DNA of 64,000 bases from Pseudomonas mosselii (GTDB lineage: Bacteria; Pseudomonadota; Gammaproteobacteria; Pseudomonadales; Pseudomonadaceae). Below the pieces are notes generated by a model. That model searched no databases. It was not told where the DNA came from and saw only the letters and a program-made list of their open reading frames with translations. Every line of letters begins with the position of its first letter. Position 1 is the first letter of the stretch. The translations under genes and the position numbers were made by a program. The stretch is from contig NZ_QJRP01000020.1 in NCBI RefSeq assembly GCF_003205295.1, forward strand, positions 1 through 64,000, written 5' to 3'. Below are positions 9,358 through 17,534 of the stretch, one piece after another.

Positions 9358-10272
9358 ATGAAACTCTCCATCCGCCACATCGAAGTGTTCCGCGCCATCA
9401 TGGCTGCCGGCAGCGTCACGGGCGCCGCGCGCCTGCTGTTCACCTCGCAGCCCACCGTCAGTCGCGAGCTGGCGCGCATGGAGCAGGTCACCGGTCTGAA
9501 CCTGTTCGAGCGCGAAGGCGGACGCCTGGCGCCCACGGCCCAGGCCTTGCTGCTGATCGAGGAGGTCGAGCGCGCCTTCGTCGGCCTGGAGCGCATCGAC
9601 CGCTTCGCCCAGGCCATCCGCAACTTCGAACAGGGCCGGCTGGCCATCATCTGCCTGCCACTGTTCTCGCAGACACTGCTGCCCAAGGCCTGCAAGGTGT
9701 TCCACCAGCAACACCCGGGCGTGAGCGTAAGCATCACCGCGCAGGAGTCGCCGTTGCTGGAGGAGTCATTGGTGGCCCAGCAGCACGACCTCGGCCTGAC
9801 CGAAACCGGGCAGGTGCCCAGGGGGGCGGTCGGGGAGCTGCTGTTTAGCGCCGACATGGTCTGCCTATTGCCCGAGCAACATCCGTTGCTGGCCAAGCCG
9901 GTGCTCACACTGCACGACTTCCATGAGATCGACTTCATCAACCTGGCCAGCCTGGACAGCTACCGGCAACAGTTGGACCGACACTTCCGCGAGGCCGGGG
10001 TAAACCGACGCACCGTGATCGAAACCACCAGCGCTGCCTCGGTGTGCGCTATGGTCCGGCAGGGTTTGGGCGTGGCGATCATCAATCCCCTTAGCGGGCT
10101 GGAGGCGGGGCAAGGTGGATTGTCGATACGGCGCTTGAGCCTCTCGGTGCCTTACCATGTGATGTTGATCCGGCCGGAACTGCGCCCGGCGTCTGTGGTG
10201 CTGGAGCCGTTTTGCCAAACGCTGCGTAGACAAGCACGGGAGATGGAAACCACGCTTGCAACGGTCTTCTGA
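9358..10272 (+). CDS. LysR-family regulator, probably of the adjacent lysA
   Basis: A 304-residue LysR-type protein: winged helix at residues 4-62 (GSVTGAARLLFTSQPTVSRELARME) and a substrate-binding co-inducer domain from about residue 90. The start was placed at MKLSIRHIEVF because the LTTR domain normally begins within the first few residues; the frame extends 11 codons further without matching the family. It is divergent from lysA, the classical arrangement in which LysR activates lysA in response to diaminopimelate or lysine. The regulatory link is inference. Confidence 0.85.
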   Translation: MKLSIRHIEVFRAIMAAGSVTGAARLLFTSQPTVSRELARMEQVTGLNLFEREGGRLAPTAQALLLIEEVERAFVGLERIDRFAQAIRNFEQGRLAIICLPLFSQTLLPKACKVFHQQHPGVSVSITAQESPLLEESLVAQQHDLGLTETGQVPRGAVGELLFSADMVCLLPEQHPLLAKPVLTLHDFHEIDFINLASLDSYRQQLDRHFREAGVNRRTVIETTSAASVCAMVRQGLGVAIINPLSGLEAGQGGLSIRRLSLSVPYHVMLIRPELRPASVVLEPFCQTLRRQAREMETTLATVF

Positions 10273-10299
10273 GCACTCCTGCAGATCTTGTGCAAGGAT

Positions 10300-11196
10300 T
10301 CAGACAGTCCGGTGTTTTTCCAGATGGCCATGCAAAGCCTCGCCAATTGCCTCAAAGGACTTGGCAATCCGCTGATGCCTGCGCAGGTCGTTATGCATCG
10401 CGATCCACACCTCGACGTTGAAGCCAAACACGTCCGGCAGCACATGAACCAACCCATGCGCGCGGGCGATGTTGGCCGGACACAGACCAAACCCCAGGCC
10501 TGCCTTCAGTGCTGCCAACTGAGCCAGGTGGTTATCGGTGGCAATGGCGAATGTCTGGTCGGCTTCACACAACCCGACCTCGACCAACCGACGCAGATCG
10601 GCCATACGCCGATCAGGGCCGATCAGTGGTCCACGATGCACGGCCTCGAGGCTGTTCGGCTGGCCATGACGCTCGAGGCAGGCGGCGCTGGCATGGATCC
10701 CGACCTGCAGGTGGCCGACGCATCGGGCGACGATGTCGGCTTCGGTAGGCCGTGCAAGGCGCACGGCGATATCCGACTGCTGCCTTGCGATGTCCTCCAG
10801 GGCGTCATTGATGCTCAGTTCGAACTTCAGCCCGGGGTGGCGATACTGGAATTCGCTCAGCAGGCCCGGCAACACCTCCACCCCCAGCAGGTCCCCGCAG
10901 GTCACCCGCACGCTGCCCATATCCGTCGCCGTCGCGGCGCTGGCCATGCGGTTGAAGGCCTGCGCGGCGATATCCATCGACTCCACATGCTCGGTCAACT
11001 GACGGGCGCAAGGGGTCGGGGTCAGGCCATTCGGGGTACGGGTGAACAGGCTCAGGCCCAGGGATCGCTCCAAGGCATCCAGCCGCCGCCTGGCCGTGGC
11101 CTGGGCGATACCCAGCAACCTGGCCGCCCCACTCAGGCTGCCGGAGCGCAGCACCGCCAGAAACACCCGCTGGCTTTCCCATTCCAGCGCGTTCAT
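10300..11196 (-). CDS. LysR-family transcriptional regulator
   Basis: A 298-residue LysR-type regulator. The HTH is at about residues 3-62 (GSLSGAARLLGIAQATARRRLDALE); the Ala/Arg-rich recognition helix is of the subgroup that acts on single genes or itself. The C-terminal ligand domain follows. The start MNALEWESQ at 11196 was chosen over an upstream Met at 11259 because it aligns with the LTTR N-terminus. It is divergent from the GFA-family gene at 11304, which is a candidate target. Ligand unknown. Confidence 0.82.
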   Translation of the reverse strand: MNALEWESQRVFLAVLRSGSLSGAARLLGIAQATARRRLDALERSLGLSLFTRTPNGLTPTPCARQLTEHVESMDIAAQAFNRMASAATATDMGSVRVTCGDLLGVEVLPGLLSEFQYRHPGLKFELSINDALEDIARQQSDIAVRLARPTEADIVARCVGHLQVGIHASAACLERHGQPNSLEAVHRGPLIGPDRRMADLRRLVEVGLCEADQTFAIATDNHLAQLAALKAGLGFGLCPANIARAHGLVHVLPDVFGFNVEVWIAMHNDLRRHQRIAKSFEAIGEALHGHLEKHRTV

Positions 11197-11303
11197 ACAT
11201 TCCTTACCAGCAGCTGCTGCATTTGCAATCTTCTCTCCGGTGGGCCGAGCAGGGATCATTTGCCCGTCATTTTTCGTCGCACATCATTGTAAGGAGTAAC
11301 ACC

Positions 11304-11738
11304 ATGCGATTCACCGGTCACTGCCGCTGCGGGCAGCTCAGGCTCGACATCGAAGCGCCAGCGCTTGCTCCTGTGTACGCCTGCCATTGCCTGAACTGCC
11401 AGCGTTGGAGCGGCAGTGCGTTCGCCTTGCACATGCTGTGCGCCGCACCCTCGGTAAATGTAACTGGGGAAGCGGCGACCCACGAACACGAGCAGGACGG
11501 CCAGCGTTCTATTCAGTATGCCTGCGCGCAGTGCTTCACCCGGTTGTTCAACGAGACGACTGCCGCTCCTGGTATGCGCGTGGTACGTGCCGGTGTGCTG
11601 GAGGGGGCCGCGCAGCTGGCGCCGGTGGCGCATATCTGGGTACGGCGCAAGCACCCCTGGATAAGCTTGCCGGCGCAGGTTGCGCAGTGGCAGGAGAGCC
11701 CGACGCCGGAGGCGTTCGCCCGTGTGGTGCTTGGCTGA
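11304..11738 (+). CDS. GFA/CENP-V family zinc-binding protein
   Basis: A 144-residue protein with the cysteine pattern of the glutathione-dependent formaldehyde-activating (GFA) family: HCRCGQL near the N-terminus, CHCLNCQRWSGSAF, and CAQCFTRLF. Family members bind zinc; true S-hydroxymethylglutathione synthase activity is shown for few of them, so the reaction is left open. The ATG at 11304 has AAGGAG 8 nt upstream. It is divergent from a LysR gene. A perfect hairpin follows directly after the stop codon. Confidence 0.82.
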   Translation: MRFTGHCRCGQLRLDIEAPALAPVYACHCLNCQRWSGSAFALHMLCAAPSVNVTGEAATHEHEQDGQRSIQYACAQCFTRLFNETTAAPGMRVVRAGVLEGAAQLAPVAHIWVRRKHPWISLPAQVAQWQESPTPEAFARVVLG

Positions 11739-11739
11739 G

Positions 11740-11759
11740 CAGGTTTTCGAGAAAACCTG
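11740..11759 (+). terminator. Hairpin right after the GFA-family gene
   Basis: A perfect inverted repeat, CAGGTTTTC / GAAAACCTG with a 2-nt gap (or 8-bp arms with a 4-nt loop), starts 2 nt after the stop codon. There is no following T-run, so intrinsic termination is uncertain; it could instead protect the 3' end of the mRNA. Confidence 0.4.
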
Positions 11760-11830
11760 AACAATACGATGCCCGCCAGGGTCAACCTTCCAGCAGTGAA
11801 CGAAAACGGTCCACAGCATGAGGATTGATC

Positions 11831-12169
11831 ATGAGTACCCTGACGATCGAAGGCTGGTGCAAAGGTGACGGTGATCGCAGATCCACTCCGGTGGGCGACA
11901 TTCACTTCGACATCCAGGGCGCCGCCCATACGGCGCTGGAGCAAGCCGAAGAGCGCCTGCAGCAGAGCCACGAGCGCGAAGCGATGGTAGATGTCGACAT
12001 GGACACGCTGAACCTGGTCTTGCCCGAAGGCTACGGCCCGCTGTCTGACTGCCGCCTGCGCGTCTACCTGAGCGACGACGAGCGCGGCCAGTTCCACCTG
12101 GTCGGGCATCGGGCCAGCGACGGCAGCCTGATCTACACCAACGCGGTGCTGATTGCGCAATTGAGCTGA
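11831..12169 (+). CDS. Small conserved hypothetical protein
   Basis: A 112-residue soluble protein beginning MSTLTIEGWCKGDGD. No signal peptide or membrane segment. It contains a DVDMDTLNLVLPEGYGPL segment and a helix rich in Glu/Gln (ALEQAEERLQQSHERE). I do not recognise a family with a known function. The stop lies 3 nt before the end of convergent cynR. Coding is supported by full use of the gap and G/C-rich third positions, and by ATG with GAGGATTGATC upstream. Confidence 0.7.
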   Translation: MSTLTIEGWCKGDGDRRSTPVGDIHFDIQGAAHTALEQAEERLQQSHEREAMVDVDMDTLNLVLPEGYGPLSDCRLRVYLSDDERGQFHLVGHRASDGSLIYTNAVLIAQLS

Positions 12170-12172
12170 GCC

Positions 12173-13063
12173 TCAGCTGCGCTCCAGCTGTGCGGCCACC
12201 TCCTTGGCCAGCGCCAGGAAGGCCTGCGCCGCCGCGGTCTGGTAGACACCCCTGCGCTGCATGAGCACGGCCGTGCGTTGCAGGCGCAAGGGGTCGAGGG
12301 CGATGGCGGTCAGGTCGTCATGCGCCAGGACGATGTTGGCGGGGAGCAGCGTCGACAGCGTCGTCCTGCGCACCACTTCGATGACCGCGCCGATAGCATT
12401 GGCCTCCATCCGCACCTGCGGGCGTATGCCGTGCTGCCGGCAATAGCGCTCGATCTGCTCCCGAGTGGCGAATTCGGCGCTGAGCAGGATCATCGACTCG
12501 TCGTTCAGCGCCCGTAGCCCGATGGCACTTGCATGGGCCAATGGGTGCTGGCTGCCGACCACCAGCGCCAGTGTCTCGACCAGCAATGGGTAGGTGTCGA
12601 TGTCCTGGGCGTGGGGCTCATCGAAGGCGATACCGACATCCAGTTCGTCCGCCAGCAGCAGTTCCTCCATGTGCTCCTGGGCGATTTCGCGCAAGTTCAG
12701 GGTGATATTCGGGTACCGGCTGTGGAAGGCCTCGACCAAGGGGCCGACCAGATAGCTGGTAAAGGTCGGCGTCACCGCCACCCGCAATGAGCCGCGGCTG
12801 AGGTCGCTCACATCATGGATCGCGCGCCTGGCCTCCTGCAGTTCCTGCGACGCCCGTTTCGCATAGCGCAGGTAGACCTCGCCTGCATCGGTCAGTCGCG
12901 TCGTGCGCCCCGAGCGATCGAACAACTGCGTCCCCAGGCTTTCCTCCAGTTGCCTGACCTGCTGCGAAAGCGCGGGCTGGGAGACGTGCAGGGCTGCCGC
13001 CGCCCGAGTGAAGCTGTGGTGTTGCGCGACCGCGAGAAAGTACTGGATATGCCGGGCGAGCAT
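12173..13063 (-). CDS. cynR: CynR, LysR-type activator of the cyanate genes
   Basis: A 296-residue LysR-type regulator that closely resembles E. coli CynR along its length: it begins MLARHIQYFLAVAQHHSF, has the HTH segment RAAAALHVSQPALSQQVR, then LRVAVTPTFTSYLVGPL, LLSAEFATREQIERYC and RRTTLSTLLPANI. CynR activates cynT/cynS in the presence of cyanate. The start at 13063 matches the E. coli N-terminus; an earlier Met at 13093 is less likely. It is divergent from cynT. Confidence 0.92.
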   Translation of the reverse strand: MLARHIQYFLAVAQHHSFTRAAAALHVSQPALSQQVRQLEESLGTQLFDRSGRTTRLTDAGEVYLRYAKRASQELQEARRAIHDVSDLSRGSLRVAVTPTFTSYLVGPLVEAFHSRYPNITLNLREIAQEHMEELLLADELDVGIAFDEPHAQDIDTYPLLVETLALVVGSQHPLAHASAIGLRALNDESMILLSAEFATREQIERYCRQHGIRPQVRMEANAIGAVIEVVRRTTLSTLLPANIVLAHDDLTAIALDPLRLQRTAVLMQRRGVYQTAAAQAFLALAKEVAAQLERS

Positions 13064-13173
13064 GCTTCTCTCCATAAGATAATCTGATGCCATGCATCAT
13101 AAATGAGACTTTTACCTTATGTAACGCGAAGCCTAACCTTTGCCTCACACACCGCGACACTGAGGCATCAGCC
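13064..13173. promoter_or_regulatory. cynR-cynT divergent promoter and operator
   Basis: A 110-bp divergent gap. It holds the inverted repeat TGATG-CCATG-CATCA (13085-13099), close to a LysR-type T-N(11-13)-A site, framed by ATAAG and CTTAT segments (about 13075 and 13116). This is the expected place for CynR binding. The exact operator is inference. Confidence 0.5.
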
Positions 13174-13833
13174 ATGCAAGACATCATCGACGGCTTCCTG
13201 AAGTTCCAGCGCGACGCCTTCCCCGAGCGGGTCAAGCTGTTCAAGGACCTGGCCACCCAGCAAAGCCCACGGGCGCTGTTCATCTCCTGCTCCGACAGCC
13301 GCCTGGTGCCCGAACTGGTCACCCAGCGCGAGCCGGGCGACCTGTTCGTCATCCGCAACGCCGGCAACATCGTGCCGTCCTACGGCCCTGAACCCGGTGG
13401 CGTGTCGGCCTCGGTTGAATATGCAGTCGCCGCCTTGCAAGTGGCCGATATCGTCATCTGCGGCCACTCTGACTGCGGTGCCATGACCGCGATCGCCACC
13501 TGCAAGTGCCTGGACCATATGCCCGCCGTGGCCGGCTGGTTGCGCTACGCCGATTCGGCCCGGGTGGTGAACGAAGCCCGCCAGCATCAAAACCCCCATG
13601 CCAAGGTCGAGGCGATGGTGCGCGAGAACGTGATCGCCCAGCTGGCCAACATCCAGACCCACCCCTCGGTGCGCCTGGCCCTGGAAGAGGGCCGCGTGGC
13701 CCTGCACGGCTGGATCTACGACATCGAGAGCGGCCGCATCGACGCCTTCGACGGACGCTCCGGCCAGTTCGTATCCCTGGCGGACAACCCAGAAGTCCGC
13801 GCTGTTTCCCAGCCTTCCCGGCACGTTGCCTGA
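13174..13833 (+). CDS. cynT: CynT, beta-class carbonic anhydrase
   Basis: A 219-residue beta-carbonic anhydrase that keeps bicarbonate available for cyanase. The zinc ligands are Cys39 (SCSDSRL, with the Asp41/Arg43 dyad), His98 and Cys101 (CGHSDCGAM), at the same positions as in E. coli CynT. The start at 13174 was chosen for this match; the frame is open further upstream into the promoter. cynS follows 30 nt downstream. Confidence 0.95.
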   Translation: MQDIIDGFLKFQRDAFPERVKLFKDLATQQSPRALFISCSDSRLVPELVTQREPGDLFVIRNAGNIVPSYGPEPGGVSASVEYAVAALQVADIVICGHSDCGAMTAIATCKCLDHMPAVAGWLRYADSARVVNEARQHQNPHAKVEAMVRENVIAQLANIQTHPSVRLALEEGRVALHGWIYDIESGRIDAFDGRSGQFVSLADNPEVRAVSQPSRHVA

Positions 13834-13863
13834 ACCCGTTTTTCAACCCAAGGAGACATTCCC

Positions 13864-14334
13864 ATGATCCAGTCGCAAATCAGCCAGAACGCCCGTCTTG
13901 CCCTGAGCGAGGTCATCCTCCTGGCCAAGGCCCGCAAGGACCTGTCGTTCGCCCAGATCACCGACGGCACCGGCCTGTCCGAAGCCTTCGTCACCGCCGC
14001 GTTGCTGGGCCAGCACCCGCTGCCGGCCAGCGCCGCCCAGGTGGTGGGTGACAAGCTTGGCCTGGACGCCGACGGCATCGCCCTGCTGCAGACCATTCCT
14101 TTGCGCGGCAGCATCGCGGGCGGCGTGCCGACCGATCCGACCATCTACCGGTTCTATGAGATGCTCCAGGTATACGGCACCACGCTCAAGGCGCTGGTCC
14201 ACGAGAAGTTCGGCGACGGCATCATCAGCGCCATCAACTTCAAGCTGGATGTGAAGAAGGTCGATGATCCAGAAGGCGGTTCCCGCGCCGTGATCACCCT
14301 GGATGGCAAGTATCTGCCGACCAAACCGTTCTGA
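13864..14334 (+). CDS. cynS: CynS, cyanate hydratase (cyanase)
   Basis: A 156-residue enzyme, exactly the E. coli length. It turns cyanate and bicarbonate into ammonia and CO2. The catalytic residues Arg96 and Glu99 (YRFYEMLQVYG) and Ser122 (GIISAINF) are all present at the standard positions. An HTH-like N-terminal domain and a C-terminal dimer arm (DGKYLPTKPF) complete the family pattern. AAGGAGAC lies upstream of the ATG. It forms an operon with cynT. Confidence 0.97.
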   Translation: MIQSQISQNARLALSEVILLAKARKDLSFAQITDGTGLSEAFVTAALLGQHPLPASAAQVVGDKLGLDADGIALLQTIPLRGSIAGGVPTDPTIYRFYEMLQVYGTTLKALVHEKFGDGIISAINFKLDVKKVDDPEGGSRAVITLDGKYLPTKPF

Positions 14335-14340
14335 TCACGA

Positions 14341-14413
14341 TGGAGCGGGCTTGTCCCGCGATGAGGCCCACCCAGGCAATGATGTTGTCTGGGCAGGCCT
14401 CTTCGCGGGACAA
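14341..14413. repeat. REP pair, GCGGGCTTGTCCCGCGATGAGGCC type
   Basis: The left arm GCGGGCTTGTCCCGCGAT continues into GAGGCC, which pairs with GGCCTC followed by TTCGCGGGACAA on the right. The inner CCCAGGC / GCCTGGG-like segments also pair imperfectly. Together this is a long hairpin just after cynS and may mark the end of the cynTS transcript. Confidence 0.75.
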
Positions 14414-14440
14414 ACCGGAACTTATAGATTTGGCTAGACC

Positions 14441-14558
14441 CTGTGGGAGCGGCCTTGCGTCGCTAAAGGGACGCGCAGCGGCCCCAGATTTCGAGCCACC
14501 ACCGAAATTGCTGGGGGCTGCTGCGCAGCCCTTTCGCGACGCAAGGCCGCTCCCACGG
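14441..14558. repeat. REP pair, GGGAGCGGCCTTGCGTCGC type
   Basis: Two inverted copies of GTGGGAGCGGCCTTGCGTCG, the right one ending GCAAGGCCGCTCCCAC, enclose complementary AGCGGCCCC and GGGGCTGCTGCGC segments. This is the same family as the kdpC-kdpD and 26.2-kb pairs. Confidence 0.8.
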
Positions 14559-14750
14559 GGGAACAGTTTCCTGTGCGACAGAGCAGCCCAAAGGGTTGGG
14601 CGATCTCCTGCTGGGGAAAGGGTCGCGGTTAAAGGATTGCCTATCGCCCGCTATCAATGCGATCAATGTTGGCAGACGCGCCTCGTTCTCTCCCTCTAGT
14701 TTGCGCAGGGCGTGCTGGCACCCCGAACAACGATAACGAGGGACCCGACT

Positions 14751-16103
14751 ATGCCCACCGCCACCCAAGCGTCCAACGCCTGGCGCATCCTGTTCCTGCT
14801 GTTCCTGGCCAACCTGTTCAACTTCTTCGACCGCACCATCCCCGCCATCGTCATCGAGCCGATCCGTCTGGAGTGGCACCTGAGCGATTTCCAGATCGGC
14901 ATCATCGGCACCGCCTTCACCCTGGTCTATGCCATCGCCGGCCTGCCGCTGGCGCGTATCGCCGACACCGGCTCGCGCAGCCGGCTGATGGGCTGGGGCC
15001 TGCTGGCGTGGAGCGGGCTGACGGCGGTCAACGGCATGGTCGGCAGTTTCTGGAGCTTCCTGTTGGTGCGCATGGGCGTAGGTATCGGCGAGGCCAGCTA
15101 CGCGCCGGCCGCCAACTCGCTGATCGGCGACCTGTTCCCCGCCGGGCGGCGGGCGCGGGCGATGGGCATCTTCATGCTCGGCCTGCCGCTGGGCCTGTTG
15201 CTGGCATTCTTCACCATCGGTGCGATGGTCCAGGCCTTCGACAGCTGGCGCGCGCCGTTCTTCATCGCCGCCGTGCCTGGCGTGCTACTGGCGCTGTTCA
15301 TCTTCATGATCCGCGAGCCCGCGCGCGGCGCCGCGGAGACGGTGGCCACCGCCCAGGCCCCGTTGGACCGCCCACTGCGCCGGGTGTTGAGCGTGCCCAC
15401 CTTCGCCTGGCTGGTGCTGGCGGGGCTGACCTTCAACTTCGCTTCGTATGCCTGCAACTCGTTCATGGTGCCGATGCTGCAGCGCTACTTCGCGCTGGCG
15501 CTGCACGACGCCGCGGTGGCCACCGGGATGATCGTCGGCCTGAGCGGCCTGGTGGGCCTGACCCTTGGCGGCTGGGTGGCCGACAAGGTGCACCAGCGCT
15601 TTGCCAATGGCCGCCTGGTGTTCGCCGCGCTGAGCATGCTGGTCGCTACCATTTGCACCGCTTGGGCGCTGCATGCCGGGCGTATCGAGTTGGGCGTGTT
15701 TGTGGCGGTGTTCGGGATCGGCTGGCTGTTCTCGTACAACTTCTACACCTGCGTGTACACCGCCATCCAGGACGTGGTGCAGCCGCGCTTGCGGGCCACG
15801 GCCATGGCGCTGTTCTTCGCCGGGTTGTACCTGCTGGGTGGTGGCCTGGGGCCGGTGGTGGTCGGCGGGCTGTCGGACCACTTTGCTGGGGCGGCCATGG
15901 CGGCGGCGGGCGAGGTGGCGATGAGCGAGGCGTTCAAGGCCCAGGGGCTGCATGACGCGATGTACCTGATCCCTGTGGCCCTGTTGCTGACCATGGTGTT
16001 CCTGCTGGCGGCCTCGCGGTGTTTCAGCCGGGATGCGCAACGGATGCGCGAGGGCATGGTGCTGGATGGCGCAGAGGTGGCGGGGCAGGCCGCACAGGCC
16101 TGA
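14751..16103 (+). CDS. MFS transporter, Spinster-like
   Basis: A 450-residue membrane protein with about twelve hydrophobic segments. Features of the Spinster-like MFS group are NLFNFFDRTIPAIVIEPI in helix 1, the A-motif-like GLPLARIADTGSRSRLMGWG and the helix 4-5 stretch RMGVGIGEASYAPAANSLI followed by DLFPAGRRARAMG. Start at MPTATQAS (14751), with GAGGGA upstream. It stands alone downstream of cynS with REPs between, so a link to cyanate is not implied. Substrate unknown; relatives carry aromatic or lipid-like compounds. Confidence 0.85.
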   Translation: MPTATQASNAWRILFLLFLANLFNFFDRTIPAIVIEPIRLEWHLSDFQIGIIGTAFTLVYAIAGLPLARIADTGSRSRLMGWGLLAWSGLTAVNGMVGSFWSFLLVRMGVGIGEASYAPAANSLIGDLFPAGRRARAMGIFMLGLPLGLLLAFFTIGAMVQAFDSWRAPFFIAAVPGVLLALFIFMIREPARGAAETVATAQAPLDRPLRRVLSVPTFAWLVLAGLTFNFASYACNSFMVPMLQRYFALALHDAAVATGMIVGLSGLVGLTLGGWVADKVHQRFANGRLVFAALSMLVATICTAWALHAGRIELGVFVAVFGIGWLFSYNFYTCVYTAIQDVVQPRLRATAMALFFAGLYLLGGGLGPVVVGGLSDHFAGAAMAAAGEVAMSEAFKAQGLHDAMYLIPVALLLTMVFLLAASRCFSRDAQRMREGMVLDGAEVAGQAAQA

Positions 16104-16148
16104 ACCCCAGTAGTTCGGCCAGATGTCGCGGCCCGATCATCATCGGAT

Positions 16149-16973
16149 TCATCGTTGCCGCTGCCGAGCCAGCCATTGATCATAGGCCGCCGTCATTGTT
16201 CGCCACGTGGTGCCGTCGGCCGGCACCAGGTGTTCGATGCGTAGCGACGCCACCGTGATGTCCTGTGGCATGCCGAAGGTGGTGAAGGTGGACAGGAACC
16301 TCAGTTCACCTTCGACAGTTCGCACCCGCGTCATCACCACAGGTGATTGCGGCGTGCCCGCTGTCAACGCGGGCGGGGCGGGCAAGCCTTGCAGCCGCCG
16401 CGCCAGGTCAGGATTGCCCACCGCCTCCCTGGCCGCCCGCTGCCAGGCGATCGCCCGTATCTCATCGGCATTGATCAGATGATCTCCCAGTCCGCCCGGG
16501 CGCAGCAGTGTGTCCAGCAGGTTAAGGCCCGGGGTGCTGTTCGTTGGGACACCGACCATTGTGAACAACAGCCCGGCACTGGCATTGGCTGCAGTGATGT
16601 CCCAGTTGCTGGCGATGACGATGGCCGGTGCGGGGTTGTTGGCCTGCAGGATGTGCTCCACTGCGTCATGTACCATCTTCATGGCCGGGGCCTCCGGTGC
16701 AGAGGCCATGTAGCGCGGTGCGTAACCTGCCGCGAGGAATACTTCATTGCAGTGCTCAAGTGGTACATCCAGCGTGCTGAGCAGGGCATGCAGTGTGCTT
16801 GGGCTGGCTTTGGCGCGGCCGGTTTCCACACAGCTCAGGTGGCGTTGCGACAGGCCTGCCAACAGCGCCAGGTCGAGCTGGCTGAGGCCGGCCTGGCGGC
16901 GTAGGCGCCGCAGGTGCTCTCCGGCATCGGTGATGGCAGGTGTTTGCGTCGGGTGAAAGGGAGTGGGGCTCAT
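16149..16973 (-). CDS. XRE-family regulator with MmyB-like ligand domain
   Basis: About 274 residues. An N-terminal helix-turn-helix (EHLRRLRRQAGLSQLDLALL, then GLSQRHLSCVETGRAKAS) is followed by a domain of the MmyB type (HDAVEHILQANNPAPAIVI, WDITAANASAGLLF, NLLDTLLRPGG, DITVASLRIEHLVPADG). In this family the C-terminal domain is PAS-like and thought to bind a small hydrophobic ligand. Possible starts are 17024, 17009 and 16973; 16973 was preferred because it gives a family-like N-terminus and leaves the palindrome at 17009-17023 in the leader. Confidence 0.82.
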   Translation of the reverse strand: MSPTPFHPTQTPAITDAGEHLRRLRRQAGLSQLDLALLAGLSQRHLSCVETGRAKASPSTLHALLSTLDVPLEHCNEVFLAAGYAPRYMASAPEAPAMKMVHDAVEHILQANNPAPAIVIASNWDITAANASAGLLFTMVGVPTNSTPGLNLLDTLLRPGGLGDHLINADEIRAIAWQRAAREAVGNPDLARRLQGLPAPPALTAGTPQSPVVMTRVRTVEGELRFLSTFTTFGMPQDITVASLRIEHLVPADGTTWRTMTAAYDQWLARQRQR

Positions 16974-17008
16974 GCGTCGACTCTGGCTGTCCTTGGCTGA
17001 AGCGTCCA

Positions 17009-17023
17009 TGACCTGTGAGGTCA
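17009..17023 (-). promoter_or_regulatory. Perfect palindrome at the 5' end of the XRE gene
   Basis: TGACCT-GTG-AGGTCA, two perfect 6-bp arms around a 3-bp spacer, lies 36 bp upstream of the preferred XRE start. Its size and place fit an autoregulatory operator of a dimeric HTH protein. Inference from symmetry and position. Confidence 0.5.
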
Positions 17024-17109
17024 TTGAGGTGGGGACGACTCTATCACTACCGTGAAAGCAAGATCGCGGTCATCGAACAAAGCACAAATCTTAGATTTTA
17101 CTGGGGCTG

Positions 17110-17197
17110 CGTGGGAGCGGGCTTGCCCCGCGATCACCCGCGTAGCGGGTGCCAGGCCCCGCGGCGCCTGCATCGCGGGGCAAGCCAGCTCCTACAG
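17110..17197. repeat. REP pair, GCGGGCTTGCCCCGCGAT type
   Basis: GTGGGAGCGGGCTTGCCCCG and its inverted partner (CGGGGCAAGCC...) enclose short inner dyads (CACCCGCGTAGCGGGTG and GGCCCCGCGGCGCC). It lies between the XRE gene and the small membrane protein at 17220, just upstream of that gene's ribosome site. Confidence 0.82.
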
Positions 17198-17219
17198 GTC
17201 CCTGCCAAGGAGTCGGACA

Positions 17220-17534
17220 ATGAAAGCTGAATGGATCGCGCTGCCAGTGTTGCTGCTGTTTACCCTGTACACCGGTTGGACCCTGATGATTGCGGACCAA
17301 TCACTTGTCGCCTTTGGCCTAGACCTGATGTCCCGGCCGGATACAGCTCAAGTCGTTATCGACCTGTATGTGATGGCCGGGCTGGGCTGTGCGTGGATGG
17401 TCAGCGACCAGCGCCAGCGAGGCGGCTCGTTGCTCGGGGTCTTGCCCTATCTGTTGCTGACGGCGGTGTTTGTTTCCCTGGGGCCGCTGCTGTACATCGT
17501 GGTCAAGGGCTTTGCGCAGAAGCGCGGGGCATGA
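17220..17534 (+). CDS. Small membrane protein, DUF2834-like
   Basis: A 104-residue protein with three hydrophobic segments (about residues 6-27, 46-62 and 71-95). The spacing, an acidic residue in the middle segment (VIDLYVMAGLGCAWM) and the end VSLGPLLYIVVKGF resemble DUF2834 proteins; this assignment is tentative and the family has no known function. The ATG at 17220 follows AAGGAGTCGGACA. The stop overlaps the start of the MAPEG gene (ATGA), so the two are translationally coupled. Confidence 0.7.
   Translation: MKAEWIALPVLLLFTLYTGWTLMIADQSLVAFGLDLMSRPDTAQVVIDLYVMAGLGCAWMVSDQRQRGGSLLGVLPYLLLTAVFVSLGPLLYIVVKGFAQKRGA

Larger units (their letters stand above)
14335..14750. other. 416-bp gap with two REP pairs upstream of an MFS gene
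   Basis: No gene is supported here. The first 225 bp hold two different REP pairs (listed separately). From about 14560 to 14750 the sequence is ordinary intergenic DNA that should contain the promoter of the MFS gene; AACGAGGGACCCGACT just before 14751 gives the ribosome site. A short overlapping frame starting at 14712 is in frame with the MFS gene but is not needed. Confidence 0.6.

Noticed and set aside
10288..11292. 334-codon plus-strand frame opposite the LysR gene
   Set aside because: It overlaps a clear LysR regulator on the minus strand and lacks protein-like features.
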